Source: Amycolatopsis sp. (GTDB taxonomy: Bacteria > Actinomycetota > Actinomycetes > Mycobacteriales > Pseudonocardiaceae). Taken from it: a DNA stretch of 64,000 nucleotides. The position numbers and the translations under genes are program-made. The stretch is from the NCBI RefSeq assembly GCF_025464955.1, contig NZ_JAODNM010000072.1, forward strand, positions 57,900 through 121,899, in the 5' to 3' direction. Positions 8,268 through 17,812 of this stretch are shown here, one piece after another; the stretch's first letter is position 1, and each line of letters begins with the position of its first letter. The notes under the pieces were generated by a model. It saw nothing but the letters and a program-made list of their open reading frames with translations. It did no database searches and was not told the DNA's origin.

Positions 8268-9770
8268 ATGTCCCCACCCCCAGTCAGCACCGAAGAACTC
8301 GCGGAATTCGGCTATCGCCAGGAGCTCCGGCGTACCCTCGGCGGGTTCTCCGCCTTCGCCGCCGGCTTCTCGTTCGTCTCGATCCTGACCACGGTGTTCC
8401 AGCTGTTCGGCTTCGGTTACACCTTCGGCGGGCCGCTGTTCTTCTGGAGCTGGCCGGTCGTCCTCGTCGGCCAGCTGCTCGTCGCGCTCAACTTCGCCGA
8501 GCTGGCCGCGCGCTATCCGCTAGCCGGGTCCGTCTACCAGTGGGCCAAGCAACTCGCCAAGGGCTTCGCCGGCTGGTTCGCGGGCTGGATGATGCTGCTC
8601 GGCTGCGTCGTCGCGCTCGCGGCGGCCGCGATCGCCCTGCAGATCGTGCTGCCGTCGGTGTGGACAGGCTTCCAGCTCGTCGGCGGCGACTCGTCGGTGA
8701 CGTCGCCGACGGGCGCGACGAACGCCGTCCTCCTCGGCACGCTGCTCATCGTCTTCACGACCGCCGTCAACGCTGCCGGGGTGCGGTTGGTGGCACGCGT
8801 CAACGACATCGGCGTCGCGGCCGAACTGATCGGGGTCACCGTCCTGATCTGCGGGCTCGGGTTGTTCGCCGTGCGCGGGCCTCAGGTCGTTCTGCACGAC
8901 GTCCCGGTAAGCGGCGGCGCGAGCGAGGCGGGGCTCGGCGGTGTGCTGGCTTCGGCACTGATGGCCGCGTACGTCCTGTTCGGCTTCGACACCGCCGCGT
9001 CGGTCGCCGAAGAGACCAAGAACGCCCGCCGGACCGCACCTCGTGCCGTGCTGCGAGCGCTGCTGGTCTCCGGGATCGGCGGGCTCGTCGTCATCCTCAC
9101 CGCGCTGATGGCCGCGCCCAGCCTGACCGACGGGCAGCTCGCCGGCCGCGGGCTGCCGTACGTGATCACCGCGGTCTTCGGCGACACGCTGGGCCCGGTG
9201 TTCCTGGCCGACGTCGCGATCGCGGTGGTCGTGTGCACGCTGACCATCCAGACCGGCACGATCCGGCTCATCTACTCGATGGCTCGCGACGGCGCCCTGC
9301 CCGGCTCGGCAGCCCTGTCCCGGGTGAGCCGCAAGACGAACACCCCCTTGGCGCCGGCCGTGCTGTCGGGTGCGCTGGCCATCGGGCTGCTGCTGCTCAA
9401 CCTCGGCAATCCGACGGTGTTCAGCACGATCACCGCGACCTCTGTCGTCGTGGTCTACCTGGCGTACCTGATGGTGACGGTGCCGCTGCTGGTCAAACGG
9501 CTGCGCGGCGGATTCCCGGCCCAGGCGGGGCTGTTCTCCCTCGGCCGCTGGGCGCTGCCCGTGAACCTCGCGGCGGTCGCGTACGGGGTGGCGATGACGG
9601 TCAACATCGCGTGGCCTCGGCCCGAGGTCTACGACGTGGCAGGCACCGGCTCGGCCTGGGCCCTGCTCTTCCCGGTGGAATTCGTCCTCGCCGCGCTGGT
9701 CATCGGCTGGGTGTGCTGGTTCCGCCTGCGCCGGACCTCGCCCGCCCCCGTCCTCGAATCCGTCGCGTGA
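8268..9770 (+). CDS. APC-superfamily permease, probable guanidine/urea or amine importer
   Basis: The protein has 500 residues from the ATG at 8268, which follows GGGAG at spacing 6. The open frame extends further upstream but would cross the operator. It is a polytopic membrane protein with about 12 hydrophobic segments. The N-terminal motif FSAFAAGFSFVSI and the GFDTAASVAEETKNARR segment are typical of the amino acid/choline transporter branch of the APC superfamily. Homologous permeases head many carboxylase/allophanate hydrolase clusters. Only 11 bases separate it from the first DUF1989 gene, so it is the first gene of the operon. I infer uptake of the nitrogen compound the pathway degrades. 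Confidence 0.85.
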   Translation: MSPPPVSTEELAEFGYRQELRRTLGGFSAFAAGFSFVSILTTVFQLFGFGYTFGGPLFFWSWPVVLVGQLLVALNFAELAARYPLAGSVYQWAKQLAKGFAGWFAGWMMLLGCVVALAAAAIALQIVLPSVWTGFQLVGGDSSVTSPTGATNAVLLGTLLIVFTTAVNAAGVRLVARVNDIGVAAELIGVTVLICGLGLFAVRGPQVVLHDVPVSGGASEAGLGGVLASALMAAYVLFGFDTAASVAEETKNARRTAPRAVLRALLVSGIGGLVVILTALMAAPSLTDGQLAGRGLPYVITAVFGDTLGPVFLADVAIAVVVCTLTIQTGTIRLIYSMARDGALPGSAALSRVSRKTNTPLAPAVLSGALAIGLLLLNLGNPTVFSTITATSVVVVYLAYLMVTVPLLVKRLRGGFPAQAGLFSLGRWALPVNLAAVAYGVAMTVNIAWPRPEVYDVAGTGSAWALLFPVEFVLAALVIGWVCWFRLRRTSPAPVLESVA

Positions 9771-9781
9771 AAGGAGCTCCG

Positions 9782-10612
9782 ATGACGACCGCGACCACTT
9801 ACGGCGCCCGCGACCATGCCCGGGCGCAGGACGGGACCGTGGTGGAGACGATGCCCACCATCCCCGCGCGGGGATGGCCGGCACCACCCGCGGGGGTCGG
9901 CCACGACGACCTGATCTGGGCCGAGACGGTCGCCGGCGGCGGCTACACGCACAAGGTCCTGGCCAGGGGCAGCCACCTCGAGCTGACCGACCTCGGCGGT
10001 GACGCCTGCGCGCACCTCCTGCTGTTCAACGCGGATGCGCCGTGGGAACGGCTGAACGTGGCGGACACGGTCAAGGTCCAGTGGAACGCCTACCTAAGCG
10101 AGTCGATGGCACTGCTCTCCGACCAGGCCAGAGTCCTGGCCACCCTGGTCTCGGACAGCAGCGGACACCACGACGCCCTGTGCGGGACCTCCACCACGGT
10201 GGGAAACACCGGGAAGTACGGCGACAGCTCGCCGCAGGGCCCTTCGCCTGCCGGCACCGCCCAGTTCACCCTCGCCGCGGCGAAAAACGGGCTCGGGCCA
10301 CGCGATCTCCCACCGAGCTTGTCGTTCTTCCAAGGAGTTCGAGTGGACACCGAAGGCGGTCTCGGCTTCACCGGTTCGGCAGGCGCGGGAACGTCCGTGG
10401 TGCTCCGGGCGGAGCTGCCGCTCATCGTGCTGCTCGCCAACGTCGCGCACCCGCTGGATCCCCGGCCCGAGTACACCGTAGGCCCGCTGCGGGTGCTCGC
10501 CTGGCGCGGGCGGCCGACCGGTCCCGAGGATCCACAGTGGACGCACACCCCCGAGGCCCGGCGGGCGTTCGAAAACACCGCCGACTACCTGACCGCAAGG
10601 GGTATCGTATGA
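9782..10612 (+). CDS. DUF1989 urea carboxylase-associated protein 1; probable carboxyguanidine deiminase subunit
   Basis: This 276-residue protein has a strong AAGGAG site (9771-9776, spacing 5). It is the longer of two tandem DUF1989 proteins, the family called urea amidolyase-associated protein 1. Conserved pieces include LTDLGGDACAHLLLFNA, SSGHHDALCGTST and SLSFFQGVRVD, with His and Cys residues suited to metal binding. Published work on bacterial guanidine use assigns the paired DUF1989 proteins to carboxyguanidine deiminase (CgdAB), which converts carboxyguanidine to allophanate. Its ATGA overlaps the next start, so the two subunits are probably made in equal amounts. The assignment here rests on family and context. 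Confidence 0.8.
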   Translation: MTTATTYGARDHARAQDGTVVETMPTIPARGWPAPPAGVGHDDLIWAETVAGGGYTHKVLARGSHLELTDLGGDACAHLLLFNADAPWERLNVADTVKVQWNAYLSESMALLSDQARVLATLVSDSSGHHDALCGTSTTVGNTGKYGDSSPQGPSPAGTAQFTLAAAKNGLGPRDLPPSLSFFQGVRVDTEGGLGFTGSAGAGTSVVLRAELPLIVLLANVAHPLDPRPEYTVGPLRVLAWRGRPTGPEDPQWTHTPEARRAFENTADYLTARGIV

Positions 10613-11235
10613 CGACGTCGACCGAAGCGACCCTGCTCGACGTCGAAGTCCCCGCCAGAGCGGCGTTCTCCACCTTGATCGGCCCGGGCGAGACCCTGTC
10701 CATCATCGACCTCGGCGGCAACCAGGCCGTCGACTTCCTCGTCTACGACGCCGCTGACACGGCGAAACGCTACAGCGCCGCGGCCACGATCGCCGCGCAG
10801 CGCAACATCTTCCTCACCACCGGCAGTGTCCTGCGCACCGGCGAAGGCGCTCCCCTGATGACCGTGGTGGCGGACACCTGCGGGCGGCACGACACGATCG
10901 GCGGCGCCTGCAGCAAGGAGTCGAACAGCCTGCGCTACGGCCAGCACACGCGGTATCAGCATGCCTGCGTGGAGAACTTCCTCTCCGAAGGCGCGAAATG
11001 GGGCCTCGGCAAACGCGACCTCGTCGGCAACATCAACTGGTATATGAATGTCCCGGTGGAGGCCGACGGCACGCTCGGCATCGTCGACGGCATCTCGGCT
11101 CCGGGAATGGAGATCCGGCTGAGGTCGGAGACCGAGGTGCTCGTGCTGGTGTCGAACTGCCCGCAGATCAACAACCCCTGCAATGGTTTCACGCCGACAG
11201 CGGTCCGGATGATCGTGCGCGGGAGGCTCGCGTGA
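10609..11235 (+). CDS. DUF1989 urea carboxylase-associated protein 2; probable carboxyguanidine deiminase subunit
   Basis: This 208-residue protein is the shorter DUF1989 paralogue. It shares the core motifs of its neighbour: SIIDLGGNQAVDFLVYDA, VADTCGRHDTIGGACSKESN and the C-terminal SNCPQINNPCNGFTPT. His and Cys residues recur at the same places, consistent with a heteromeric metal-dependent deiminase. Its start overlaps the stop of the first subunit by 4 bases (ATGA), and its stop overlaps the GTG of the carboxylase (GTGA). This continuous translational coupling argues for one complex or pathway. Read with the upstream gene it points to guanidine, because clusters for urea alone do not need these two proteins. 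Confidence 0.8.
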   Translation: MTTSTEATLLDVEVPARAAFSTLIGPGETLSIIDLGGNQAVDFLVYDAADTAKRYSAAATIAAQRNIFLTTGSVLRTGEGAPLMTVVADTCGRHDTIGGACSKESNSLRYGQHTRYQHACVENFLSEGAKWGLGKRDLVGNINWYMNVPVEADGTLGIVDGISAPGMEIRLRSETEVLVLVSNCPQINNPCNGFTPTAVRMIVRGRLA

Positions 11236-14200
11236 AGCTACTGGTGGCCAATCGCGGCGAAATCGCCGTCCGGATCCTCCGCACCGCGCGGGAGCTCGGG
11301 ATCGCCACCGTGGCGGTGTATTCCGACGCCGACCGGACCGCCGCCCATGTCCGGCTGGCCGACGAAGCCGTCCACCTCGGGCCCGCTCCGGCACGCGAAA
11401 GCTATCTGCGTGGAGACGTGATCATCCAGGCCGCACTCGACACCGGCGCCGACGCCATCCACCCGGGCTACGGTTTCCTGGCCGAAAACGCGACTTTCGC
11501 ACGCGCCGCCGAAGCCGCCGGGATCGTCTTCGTCGGCCCCACGCCCGATCAGTTGGAAGTGTTCGGCAGTAAGCACACCGCTCGAGCGAAAGCCGTTGAC
11601 GCCGGGGTGCCGCTGCTCACGGGCACCGGTCTGCTCGCGAACCTGGACGACGCTCTGGCCGCGGCACAGGGGATCGGCTATCCGGTGATGCTCAAAGCGA
11701 CCGGTGGGGGCGGCGGAATCGGCATGCGCGCCTGCGCGTCGCCGAGCGAGCTGAAGGCCGCCTGGGAACCGGTGCACAGCCTCGCTGCCAAGAGTTTCGA
11801 GACTTCGGGCGTGTTCCTCGAACGACTTGTCCAGCACGCCCGGCACGTCGAAGTCCAGGTCTTCGGCGACGGCGAGGGCCAAGTCCTCGCACTCGGCACC
11901 CGCGACTGCAGTCTGCAACGCCGGAACCAGAAGGTAATCGAGGAGTGCCCCGCACCGGCCCTGCCGGACGCCGTTCGCGAGCAGCTCGTCACCTCGGCGG
12001 TGGCACTGTGTGAATCGGTGCGCTACCGCTCGGCCGGGACCGTCGAGTTCGTCTACGACCCGGTGCGCGAGGAGGCCGCGTTCCTCGAGGTCAACACCCG
12101 GCTTCAGGTGGAGCACCCGGTCACCGAAGCGGTGTACGGCATCGACCTGGTGGCCTGGATGCTGCGGCTCGCCGGCGGAGATCACGACATGATCGAAACA
12201 CAGCCTCAGCCTTGGGGACACGCCTTCGAGGCGCGGGTGTACGCGGAGGATCCGAGCGCCGGACATCGCCCGAGCGCAGGCCTGCTCACCGGCGTCACGT
12301 TCCCCGAGAACGCCAGGGTCGACACGTGGATCGAGGCCGGGGCAACCATCACCACCCACTACGACCCGTTGCTGGCCAAGGTGATCTGCACCGGTCCTGA
12401 CCGAGCAGGCGCACTTGCCGCGCTCGAGGCGGCGCTCGGGGCCAGCCGAGTGGACGGTGTGCGCACGAATCTCGGTCAACTCCGGGCAGCGGTCGTCGAC
12501 GGACATCTGCACGCCGCGACCCACGACACGTCGACCCTCGACGGGATCGAAGACACCGAACCACGGATAGAAGTCCTGCGCGGCGGAACCATGACGACCG
12601 TGCAGGACTGGCCTGGCCGCATCGGGTACTGGCAGGTGGGCGTCCCCCCGAACGGCCCGATGGATGACCGCTCGTTCCGCCTCGGCAACACCGCGCTCGG
12701 CAATCCCGAGGGCGCGGCCGGCCTGGAGTGCACAGTGGACGGTGTGAAACTCAGGTTCACCCGGGAGACCGAGGTGTGTGTCACCGGAGCACCGGCTCGA
12801 ACGATCGTCGACGGAGTCGAGTATCCACAGTGGACGCCCATCCTCGTGCCGGCCGGCGGGACAGTGGACGTCGGCGTGTCCGAATCGGGCCTTCGCTCGT
12901 ACGTGCTCGTCCGTGGCGGCATCGACGTCCCGGAGTTCCTCGGCAGCGCGTCGACGTTCACGCTGGGCAAGTTCGGCGGGCACGGTGGCAGGCCGCTCAT
13001 GGCTGGCGACGTGCTGTATCCCGGGCCGCCACCGGCCGACAGCGTCGACGACGTCGCCGGCGTGGTACCGAATCGGCCGGAGTTCCCCACCGAATGGGAA
13101 ATCGGCGCGCTGGAGGGACCACACGCGGCGCCCGAGTTCTTCACCCGCGATGACATCGAGACGTTCTACGCCACCGTCTGGCAGATACATTTCAACTCCG
13201 CCCGCACCGGCGTCCGGCTGGTCGGCCCGCGTCCGACCTGGGCCCGCGCCGACGGCGGTGAGGCTGGGCTGCACCCGTCGAACATCCATGACACGCCTTA
13301 CGCGATCGGAGCCGTCGACTACACCGGCGACCTGCCGATCCTGCTCGGCCCGGACGGTCCGAGCCTCGGCGGGTTCGTCTGCCCCGCGACCGTCGCCACC
13401 GGCGAACGCTGGAAGCTGGGCCAGCTCCGGCCAGGCAACACCGTCCGGTTCGTCCCGATCACCCCGGATCACGCCGGCGAGCTTCGCACCCGGCCCGGTG
13501 CGCCGCTCACCCCCAGCCGCGAACCGATCGACGACGGCGGTGTCCTCGGCAGACTGTCCACCGAGGACGGAAACCCGCCGGTGACCTACCGGCGCAGCGG
13601 GGATGACAACCTGCTGATCGAGTACGGCCCGATGACCCTGGACCTCGCGCTGCGGATGCGCGTCCACGCCCTCGCCACCCGGCTGGCCGCGGAGGAGCTG
13701 ACCGGGATCATCGATCTCACACCGGGAATCCGCTCACTCCAGGTACACGTCGACCCCGACGCGCTGCCATTGCCGAAAGTGCTCGCGCTGGTCAAGGAGC
13801 TCGAACGGGACCTCCCGGACACCCGAGACCTCGTGGTACCGAGCCGGACCGTGCGGCTGCCGCTGTCGTGGGACGATCCAGCCACTCGCGAAGCGATCGA
13901 GCGGTACATGACCGGGGTCCGCGACGACGCGCCGTGGTGCCCGTGGAACATCGAGTTCATCCGGCGCGTCAACGGACTGTCCGCTGTAGAGGACGTCTAC
14001 CGCACGGTGTTCGACGCCGAGTACCTCGTCCTCGGGCTCGGTGACGTCTACCTCGGCGCGCCGGTGGCCACCCCGCTGGATCCGCGGCACCGGCTGGTCA
14101 CCACGAAGTACAACCCGGCACGCACCTGGACGGCGGAGAACTCGGTCGGCATCGGCGGCTCGTACCTGTGTGTCTACGGTATGGAAGGCCCCGGCGGATA

Positions 14201-14789
14201 CCAGTTCGTCGGCCGCACCACGCAGGTCTGGAGTGGTTGGCACCAAAGAGGTTCGTTCGAGCCGGGGGCACCGTGGCTCCTGCGGTTCTTCGACCGGATC
14301 TCGTGGTACCCGGTGTCCGCTGAGGAGTTGCTGGAGCTACGCGCGGAGACGGCGGCCGGAGAGCTCCACCTCGAGATCGAGGAAGGCGAGTTCGCACTCG
14401 CGGACTACGAAGAATTCCTCGCCGCCAACGCCACCGACATCGCGGCCTTCCGGGAAAGGCAGTCCGGCGCCTTCGACTCGGAGCGGCAGGCATGGGCCGC
14501 TGCGGGGGAATTCGACCCTCGCCCGGAGCCCGAACCCGCGAAGGCACCTTCGACCCGGATCGAAGCCCCACCGGGAGGTCATGTGGTGGAAGCTCCGTTC
14601 GCCGCCGCAGTCTGGCGCGTCGACGTTCGGCAGGGGGAAGAGGTGAGCGAGCAACAGTCACTCGTCGTGCTCGAAGCCATGAAGACCGAGGCGCGGATTC
14701 CTGCCCCGGCAAACGGAACTGTCGCGGAGATACTGGTCTCCCCCGGAGACCAGGTCGCCCCCGGTACCCCGCTGGTCGTGCTGGCATGA
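11232..14789 (+). CDS. Biotin-dependent guanidine/urea carboxylase
   Basis: The protein has 1185 residues from a GTG at 11232 with GGGAGG at 11221-11226. Domain order: biotin carboxylase N-domain (KLLVANRGEIAVRILRT), ATP-grasp with GGGGGIGMR near residue 160 and EVNTRLQVEHPVTE, and biotin carboxylase C-domain to about 440. The carboxyltransferase follows as a KipA/AHS2-like half starting about 446 (GTMTTVQDWPGR) and a KipI/AHS1-like half starting about 783. A biotinyl carrier domain ends the protein, with K1151 in LEAMKTEA as the biotin site. It carboxylates urea to allophanate or guanidine to carboxyguanidine using ATP and bicarbonate. The DUF1989 partners favour guanidine. Confidence 0.9.
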   Translation: MKLLVANRGEIAVRILRTARELGIATVAVYSDADRTAAHVRLADEAVHLGPAPARESYLRGDVIIQAALDTGADAIHPGYGFLAENATFARAAEAAGIVFVGPTPDQLEVFGSKHTARAKAVDAGVPLLTGTGLLANLDDALAAAQGIGYPVMLKATGGGGGIGMRACASPSELKAAWEPVHSLAAKSFETSGVFLERLVQHARHVEVQVFGDGEGQVLALGTRDCSLQRRNQKVIEECPAPALPDAVREQLVTSAVALCESVRYRSAGTVEFVYDPVREEAAFLEVNTRLQVEHPVTEAVYGIDLVAWMLRLAGGDHDMIETQPQPWGHAFEARVYAEDPSAGHRPSAGLLTGVTFPENARVDTWIEAGATITTHYDPLLAKVICTGPDRAGALAALEAALGASRVDGVRTNLGQLRAAVVDGHLHAATHDTSTLDGIEDTEPRIEVLRGGTMTTVQDWPGRIGYWQVGVPPNGPMDDRSFRLGNTALGNPEGAAGLECTVDGVKLRFTRETEVCVTGAPARTIVDGVEYPQWTPILVPAGGTVDVGVSESGLRSYVLVRGGIDVPEFLGSASTFTLGKFGGHGGRPLMAGDVLYPGPPPADSVDDVAGVVPNRPEFPTEWEIGALEGPHAAPEFFTRDDIETFYATVWQIHFNSARTGVRLVGPRPTWARADGGEAGLHPSNIHDTPYAIGAVDYTGDLPILLGPDGPSLGGFVCPATVATGERWKLGQLRPGNTVRFVPITPDHAGELRTRPGAPLTPSREPIDDGGVLGRLSTEDGNPPVTYRRSGDDNLLIEYGPMTLDLALRMRVHALATRLAAEELTGIIDLTPGIRSLQVHVDPDALPLPKVLALVKELERDLPDTRDLVVPSRTVRLPLSWDDPATREAIERYMTGVRDDAPWCPWNIEFIRRVNGLSAVEDVYRTVFDAEYLVLGLGDVYLGAPVATPLDPRHRLVTTKYNPARTWTAENSVGIGGSYLCVYGMEGPGGYQFVGRTTQVWSGWHQRGSFEPGAPWLLRFFDRISWYPVSAEELLELRAETAAGELHLEIEEGEFALADYEEFLAANATDIAAFRERQSGAFDSERQAWAAAGEFDPRPEPEPAKAPSTRIEAPPGGHVVEAPFAAAVWRVDVRQGEEVSEQQSLVVLEAMKTEARIPAPANGTVAEILVSPGDQVAPGTPLVVLA

Positions 14790-16432
14790 AGACCCGAGTC
14801 ATGGCCGCGTACCGGCGGATCGAAGCGGTGGACCGGCCGGAGATCTGGATCGACCTGCGTCCGGAGTCCGCGGTGCTCGCGGACGCCGCGGCGCTGGAGG
14901 CGCGGCACAGAGCAGGTGAACCGCTGCCGCTGTACGGAAAACTCATCGCGATCAAGGGCAACATCGACGTCGCCGGGCTGCCGACGACAGCGGGCTGCCC
15001 CGCGTACGCGTACCTTCCGGCCGACGACGCTCCGGTGGTGGCCCGGTTGCGGGACGCGGGGGCGCTGATCCTGGGCACCACCAATCTCGACCAGTTCGCC
15101 ACCGGCCTGGTCGGCACCCGTAGCCCGCACGGCGCCGTGCGCAACGCGATCGATCCCGCGTTCATCTCCGGCGGGTCCAGCTCGGGCTCCGCCGTCGCCG
15201 TCGCGCTGGGCATCGTCGACCTCGCGCTCGGCACGGACACCGCCGGCTCCGGCCGGATACCGGCGGCGCTGAACGGGATCGTCGGGCTGAAGCCGACCAG
15301 AGGTCTGCTTCCCGCACGCGGTGTCGTCCCGGCGTGCCGGAGCCTCGACTGCGTGACCATCTTCGCCAGGACCGTCGACGAAGCCGCACAGGCTCTGGCG
15401 TGCCTGGCCGGCCCGGACGCCGAGGACCCCGCGAGCCGGGACATCCCGCATGACCGGGTCGCGGTCCGGACGCGGCCGTTCCGAGTGGGCGTACCGGACT
15501 TCGAGCAGTTAGGACCACTGCGGGAAGGTTGGATCGAGGCGTTCGCCCAAGCGGTACGCGGCTTCCCAGGCGCGCGAGTGGTCCCGATCGACCTCGCGCC
15601 GTTCCTCGCGGCCGCGAGGATGCTCTACGAGGGTGCGTTCGTCGCTGAGCGCTACACCGCCGTCGGCAAGTTCGTCGAAGCACATCCCCACGACGTCGAC
15701 CCGACGGTGCGGGTGATCATCGAGGCCGCGCGGGACATACCGGCACACCGCGTCTTCGCGGACCTGGAGACATTGGAGCACCTGAAGCGGGCGGCTGACG
15801 ACGAACTGTCCACAGTGGATGCCCTGCTGCTGCCGACCACGACCGGACATCCCACGCTCGCCGAGGTCGCCGCGGACCCGATCAGGACCAACTCGGCGCT
15901 CGGCCGCTTCACCAACTTCGCCAACCTGCTCGATTTGTCCGCTCTCGCCGTCCCCGCCGGGGACGTCGACGGCCTGCCGTTCGGCGTGATGCTCGTCGGC
16001 CGGGCCTTCGACGACTCGCTGCTCGTCGAGATCGCGCGCAGTGCCGAGAAGCGGGTCGAGCTGGCCGTGGTCGGCGCCCACCTGCGCGGGCAGCCGCTCA
16101 ACCACGAACTGACCTCTCGGGGCGGCCGGTTCGTCGTCGCGACGACGACCGAGCCCGAGTACCGGCTGCATGCACTCGACACCAAGCCCCCCAAGCCGGG
16201 GCTCGTACGCGTAGCGGCCGACGGGCGCGCCATCGCCGCCGAGGTGTGGGAGCTGCCGGTGGCCGGATTCGGGGAGTTCGTGGCGAGCGTGCCGGCGCCA
16301 CTGACGATCGGGAAGGTGCGGCTCGCCGGCATCGGCGAGGTCGCGGGCTTCCTGTGCGAGCCGTCGGCGCTGGCCGGGGCCGAGGACATCACGGCGTCCG
16401 GAGGCTGGCTCACCCACCTGCGTGGCGGCTGA
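14786..16432 (+). CDS. atzF: Allophanate hydrolase
   Basis: This 548-residue amidase-signature enzyme starts with a 4-base ATGA overlap with the carboxylase stop. The Ser-cisSer-Lys triad is readable: K57 in IAIKGNIDVAG, S131 in SGGSSSGSAVAV and S155 in GTDTAGSGRIP. The K-to-S and S-to-S spacings (74 and 24) equal those of AtzF. After the amidase domain (to about residue 440) comes the smaller C-terminal domain of full-length allophanate hydrolases. It hydrolyses allophanate to ammonia and carbon dioxide and so completes the pathway of the operon. A 147-base gap separates it from fadA, where the operon probably ends. Confidence 0.92.
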   Translation: MKTRVMAAYRRIEAVDRPEIWIDLRPESAVLADAAALEARHRAGEPLPLYGKLIAIKGNIDVAGLPTTAGCPAYAYLPADDAPVVARLRDAGALILGTTNLDQFATGLVGTRSPHGAVRNAIDPAFISGGSSSGSAVAVALGIVDLALGTDTAGSGRIPAALNGIVGLKPTRGLLPARGVVPACRSLDCVTIFARTVDEAAQALACLAGPDAEDPASRDIPHDRVAVRTRPFRVGVPDFEQLGPLREGWIEAFAQAVRGFPGARVVPIDLAPFLAAARMLYEGAFVAERYTAVGKFVEAHPHDVDPTVRVIIEAARDIPAHRVFADLETLEHLKRAADDELSTVDALLLPTTTGHPTLAEVAADPIRTNSALGRFTNFANLLDLSALAVPAGDVDGLPFGVMLVGRAFDDSLLVEIARSAEKRVELAVVGAHLRGQPLNHELTSRGGRFVVATTTEPEYRLHALDTKPPKPGLVRVAADGRAIAAEVWELPVAGFGEFVASVPAPLTIGKVRLAGIGEVAGFLCEPSALAGAEDITASGGWLTHLRGG

Positions 16433-16579
16433 CGCTCCCGAGCCCAGAAGTGGTCAAGGTGCCGGTGCGGGCACCTGACAGTGTGCTGTACCCCACTCGA
16501 CCGGAGCACAGAGGTGGTTACCCATGGGTAACAAGGGCTATCGTGCGAAGGAGGATTTCCGTCTACTTCAGGAGCATTC

Positions 16580-17812
16580 GTGGCCGCACCAGCAACGCCG
16601 CTCGCGCCATCCGCGCGCGCGGTGCGCACCGTGGCCTTCGTCGAAGGGGTCCGCACCCCGTTCGGCAAGGCAGGAGACAAGGGCATCTTCGCCGGGACCC
16701 GGGCCGATGACCTGGTCATCAACACCATCCGTGAGCTGCTGAGGCGGCACCCGGAGCTCCCGCCCGAGCGCGTCGACGAGGTGGCCATCGCCGCCACCAC
16801 GCAGATCGGCGACCAGGGCCTGACCATCGGCCGGACGGCCGCGCTGCTGGCCGGACTGCCGAAGTCCGTGCCCGGCTTCGCCATCGACCGCATGTGCGCC
16901 GGCGCGATGACCGCGGTGACCTCCACCGCGTCCGGGATCGGCTTCGGCGCCTACGACGTCGTCATCGCGGGCGGTGTCGAGCACATGGGCCATCACCCGA
17001 TGGGCGAGGGCGTCGACCCGAACCCGCGGATCATCGCCGACAAGCTGGTCGACCCGTCCGCACTGGTCATGGGCCAGACCGCGGAGAACCTGCACGACCG
17101 GTTCCCGGCCATCACCAGGCAACGCACCGACGCCTACGGCGCGCGCAGCCAGGAGCGCTACGCCGACGCGGTGAAGGCCGGGAAGATCGGCCCCGAGCTG
17201 GTCCCCGTCGCCACCCGCTCCGCCGAGCTCGGCTGGGGCCTCGCGACCGAGGACGAGCCGCCCCGCCCGGGCACCACCGTCGAGCAGCTCGCCACGCTGC
17301 GCACCCCGTTCCGCCCGCACGGCCGCATCACCGCGGGGAACGCCGCCGGGCTCAACGACGGCGCGACCGCGGCGATCCTCGCCGACGAGGAGACCGCGCT
17401 CGAGCTGGGGATGCCGGTCGGCATGCGGCTGGTCGGCTACTCCTTCATGGGCGTCGAGCCCGAGGTCATGGGCGTCGGCCCGATCCCGGCGACGGAGAAG
17501 CTGCTCAAGCGCACCGGGCTGTCCATTTCGGACATCGGCCTGTTCGAGATCAACGAGGCGTTCGCGGTGCAGGTGCTCGCGTTCCTCGACCACTTCGGCA
17601 TCGACGAGCTCGACGAGCGCGTGAACCCGTGGGGCGGCGCAATCGCTTGCGGTCACCCGCTGGCCGCGTCCGGAGTCCGGCTGATGACGCAGCTTTCGCG
17701 GAACTTCGCCGAGCATCCCGAGGTGCGGTACGGCATGAACACGATGTGCATCGGCCTCGGCATGGGTGGCACCGTGATCTGGGAGAACCCGGCTTTCGAC
17801 GGAGGCAAGTGA
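16580..17812 (+). CDS. fadA: Acetyl-CoA acyltransferase (thiolase)
   Basis: The thiolase has 410 residues from a GTG at 16580 with CAGGAG at 16569-16574 (spacing 5). The nucleophile is C106 in IDRMCAGAM. The NEAFAVQ motif, the CGHPLAASG histidine motif and the C-terminal GMNTMCIGLGMGGTV with the second cysteine are all present, so the active site is complete. It cleaves 3-ketoacyl-CoA with CoA to acetyl-CoA and a shortened acyl-CoA. The stop overlaps the fadB ATG by one base, forming the classic FadA-FadB two-gene unit. It is the counterpart of the mycobacterial Rv0859-Rv0860 pair. Confidence 0.93.
   Translation: MAAPATPLAPSARAVRTVAFVEGVRTPFGKAGDKGIFAGTRADDLVINTIRELLRRHPELPPERVDEVAIAATTQIGDQGLTIGRTAALLAGLPKSVPGFAIDRMCAGAMTAVTSTASGIGFGAYDVVIAGGVEHMGHHPMGEGVDPNPRIIADKLVDPSALVMGQTAENLHDRFPAITRQRTDAYGARSQERYADAVKAGKIGPELVPVATRSAELGWGLATEDEPPRPGTTVEQLATLRTPFRPHGRITAGNAAGLNDGATAAILADEETALELGMPVGMRLVGYSFMGVEPEVMGVGPIPATEKLLKRTGLSISDIGLFEINEAFAVQVLAFLDHFGIDELDERVNPWGGAIACGHPLAASGVRLMTQLSRNFAEHPEVRYGMNTMCIGLGMGGTVIWENPAFDGGK

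Noticed and set aside
11238..13667. 809-codon minus-strand frame inside the carboxylase gene
   Set aside because: It is an antisense shadow of a clearly identified biotin-dependent carboxylase; such long shadows are usual at this GC content.
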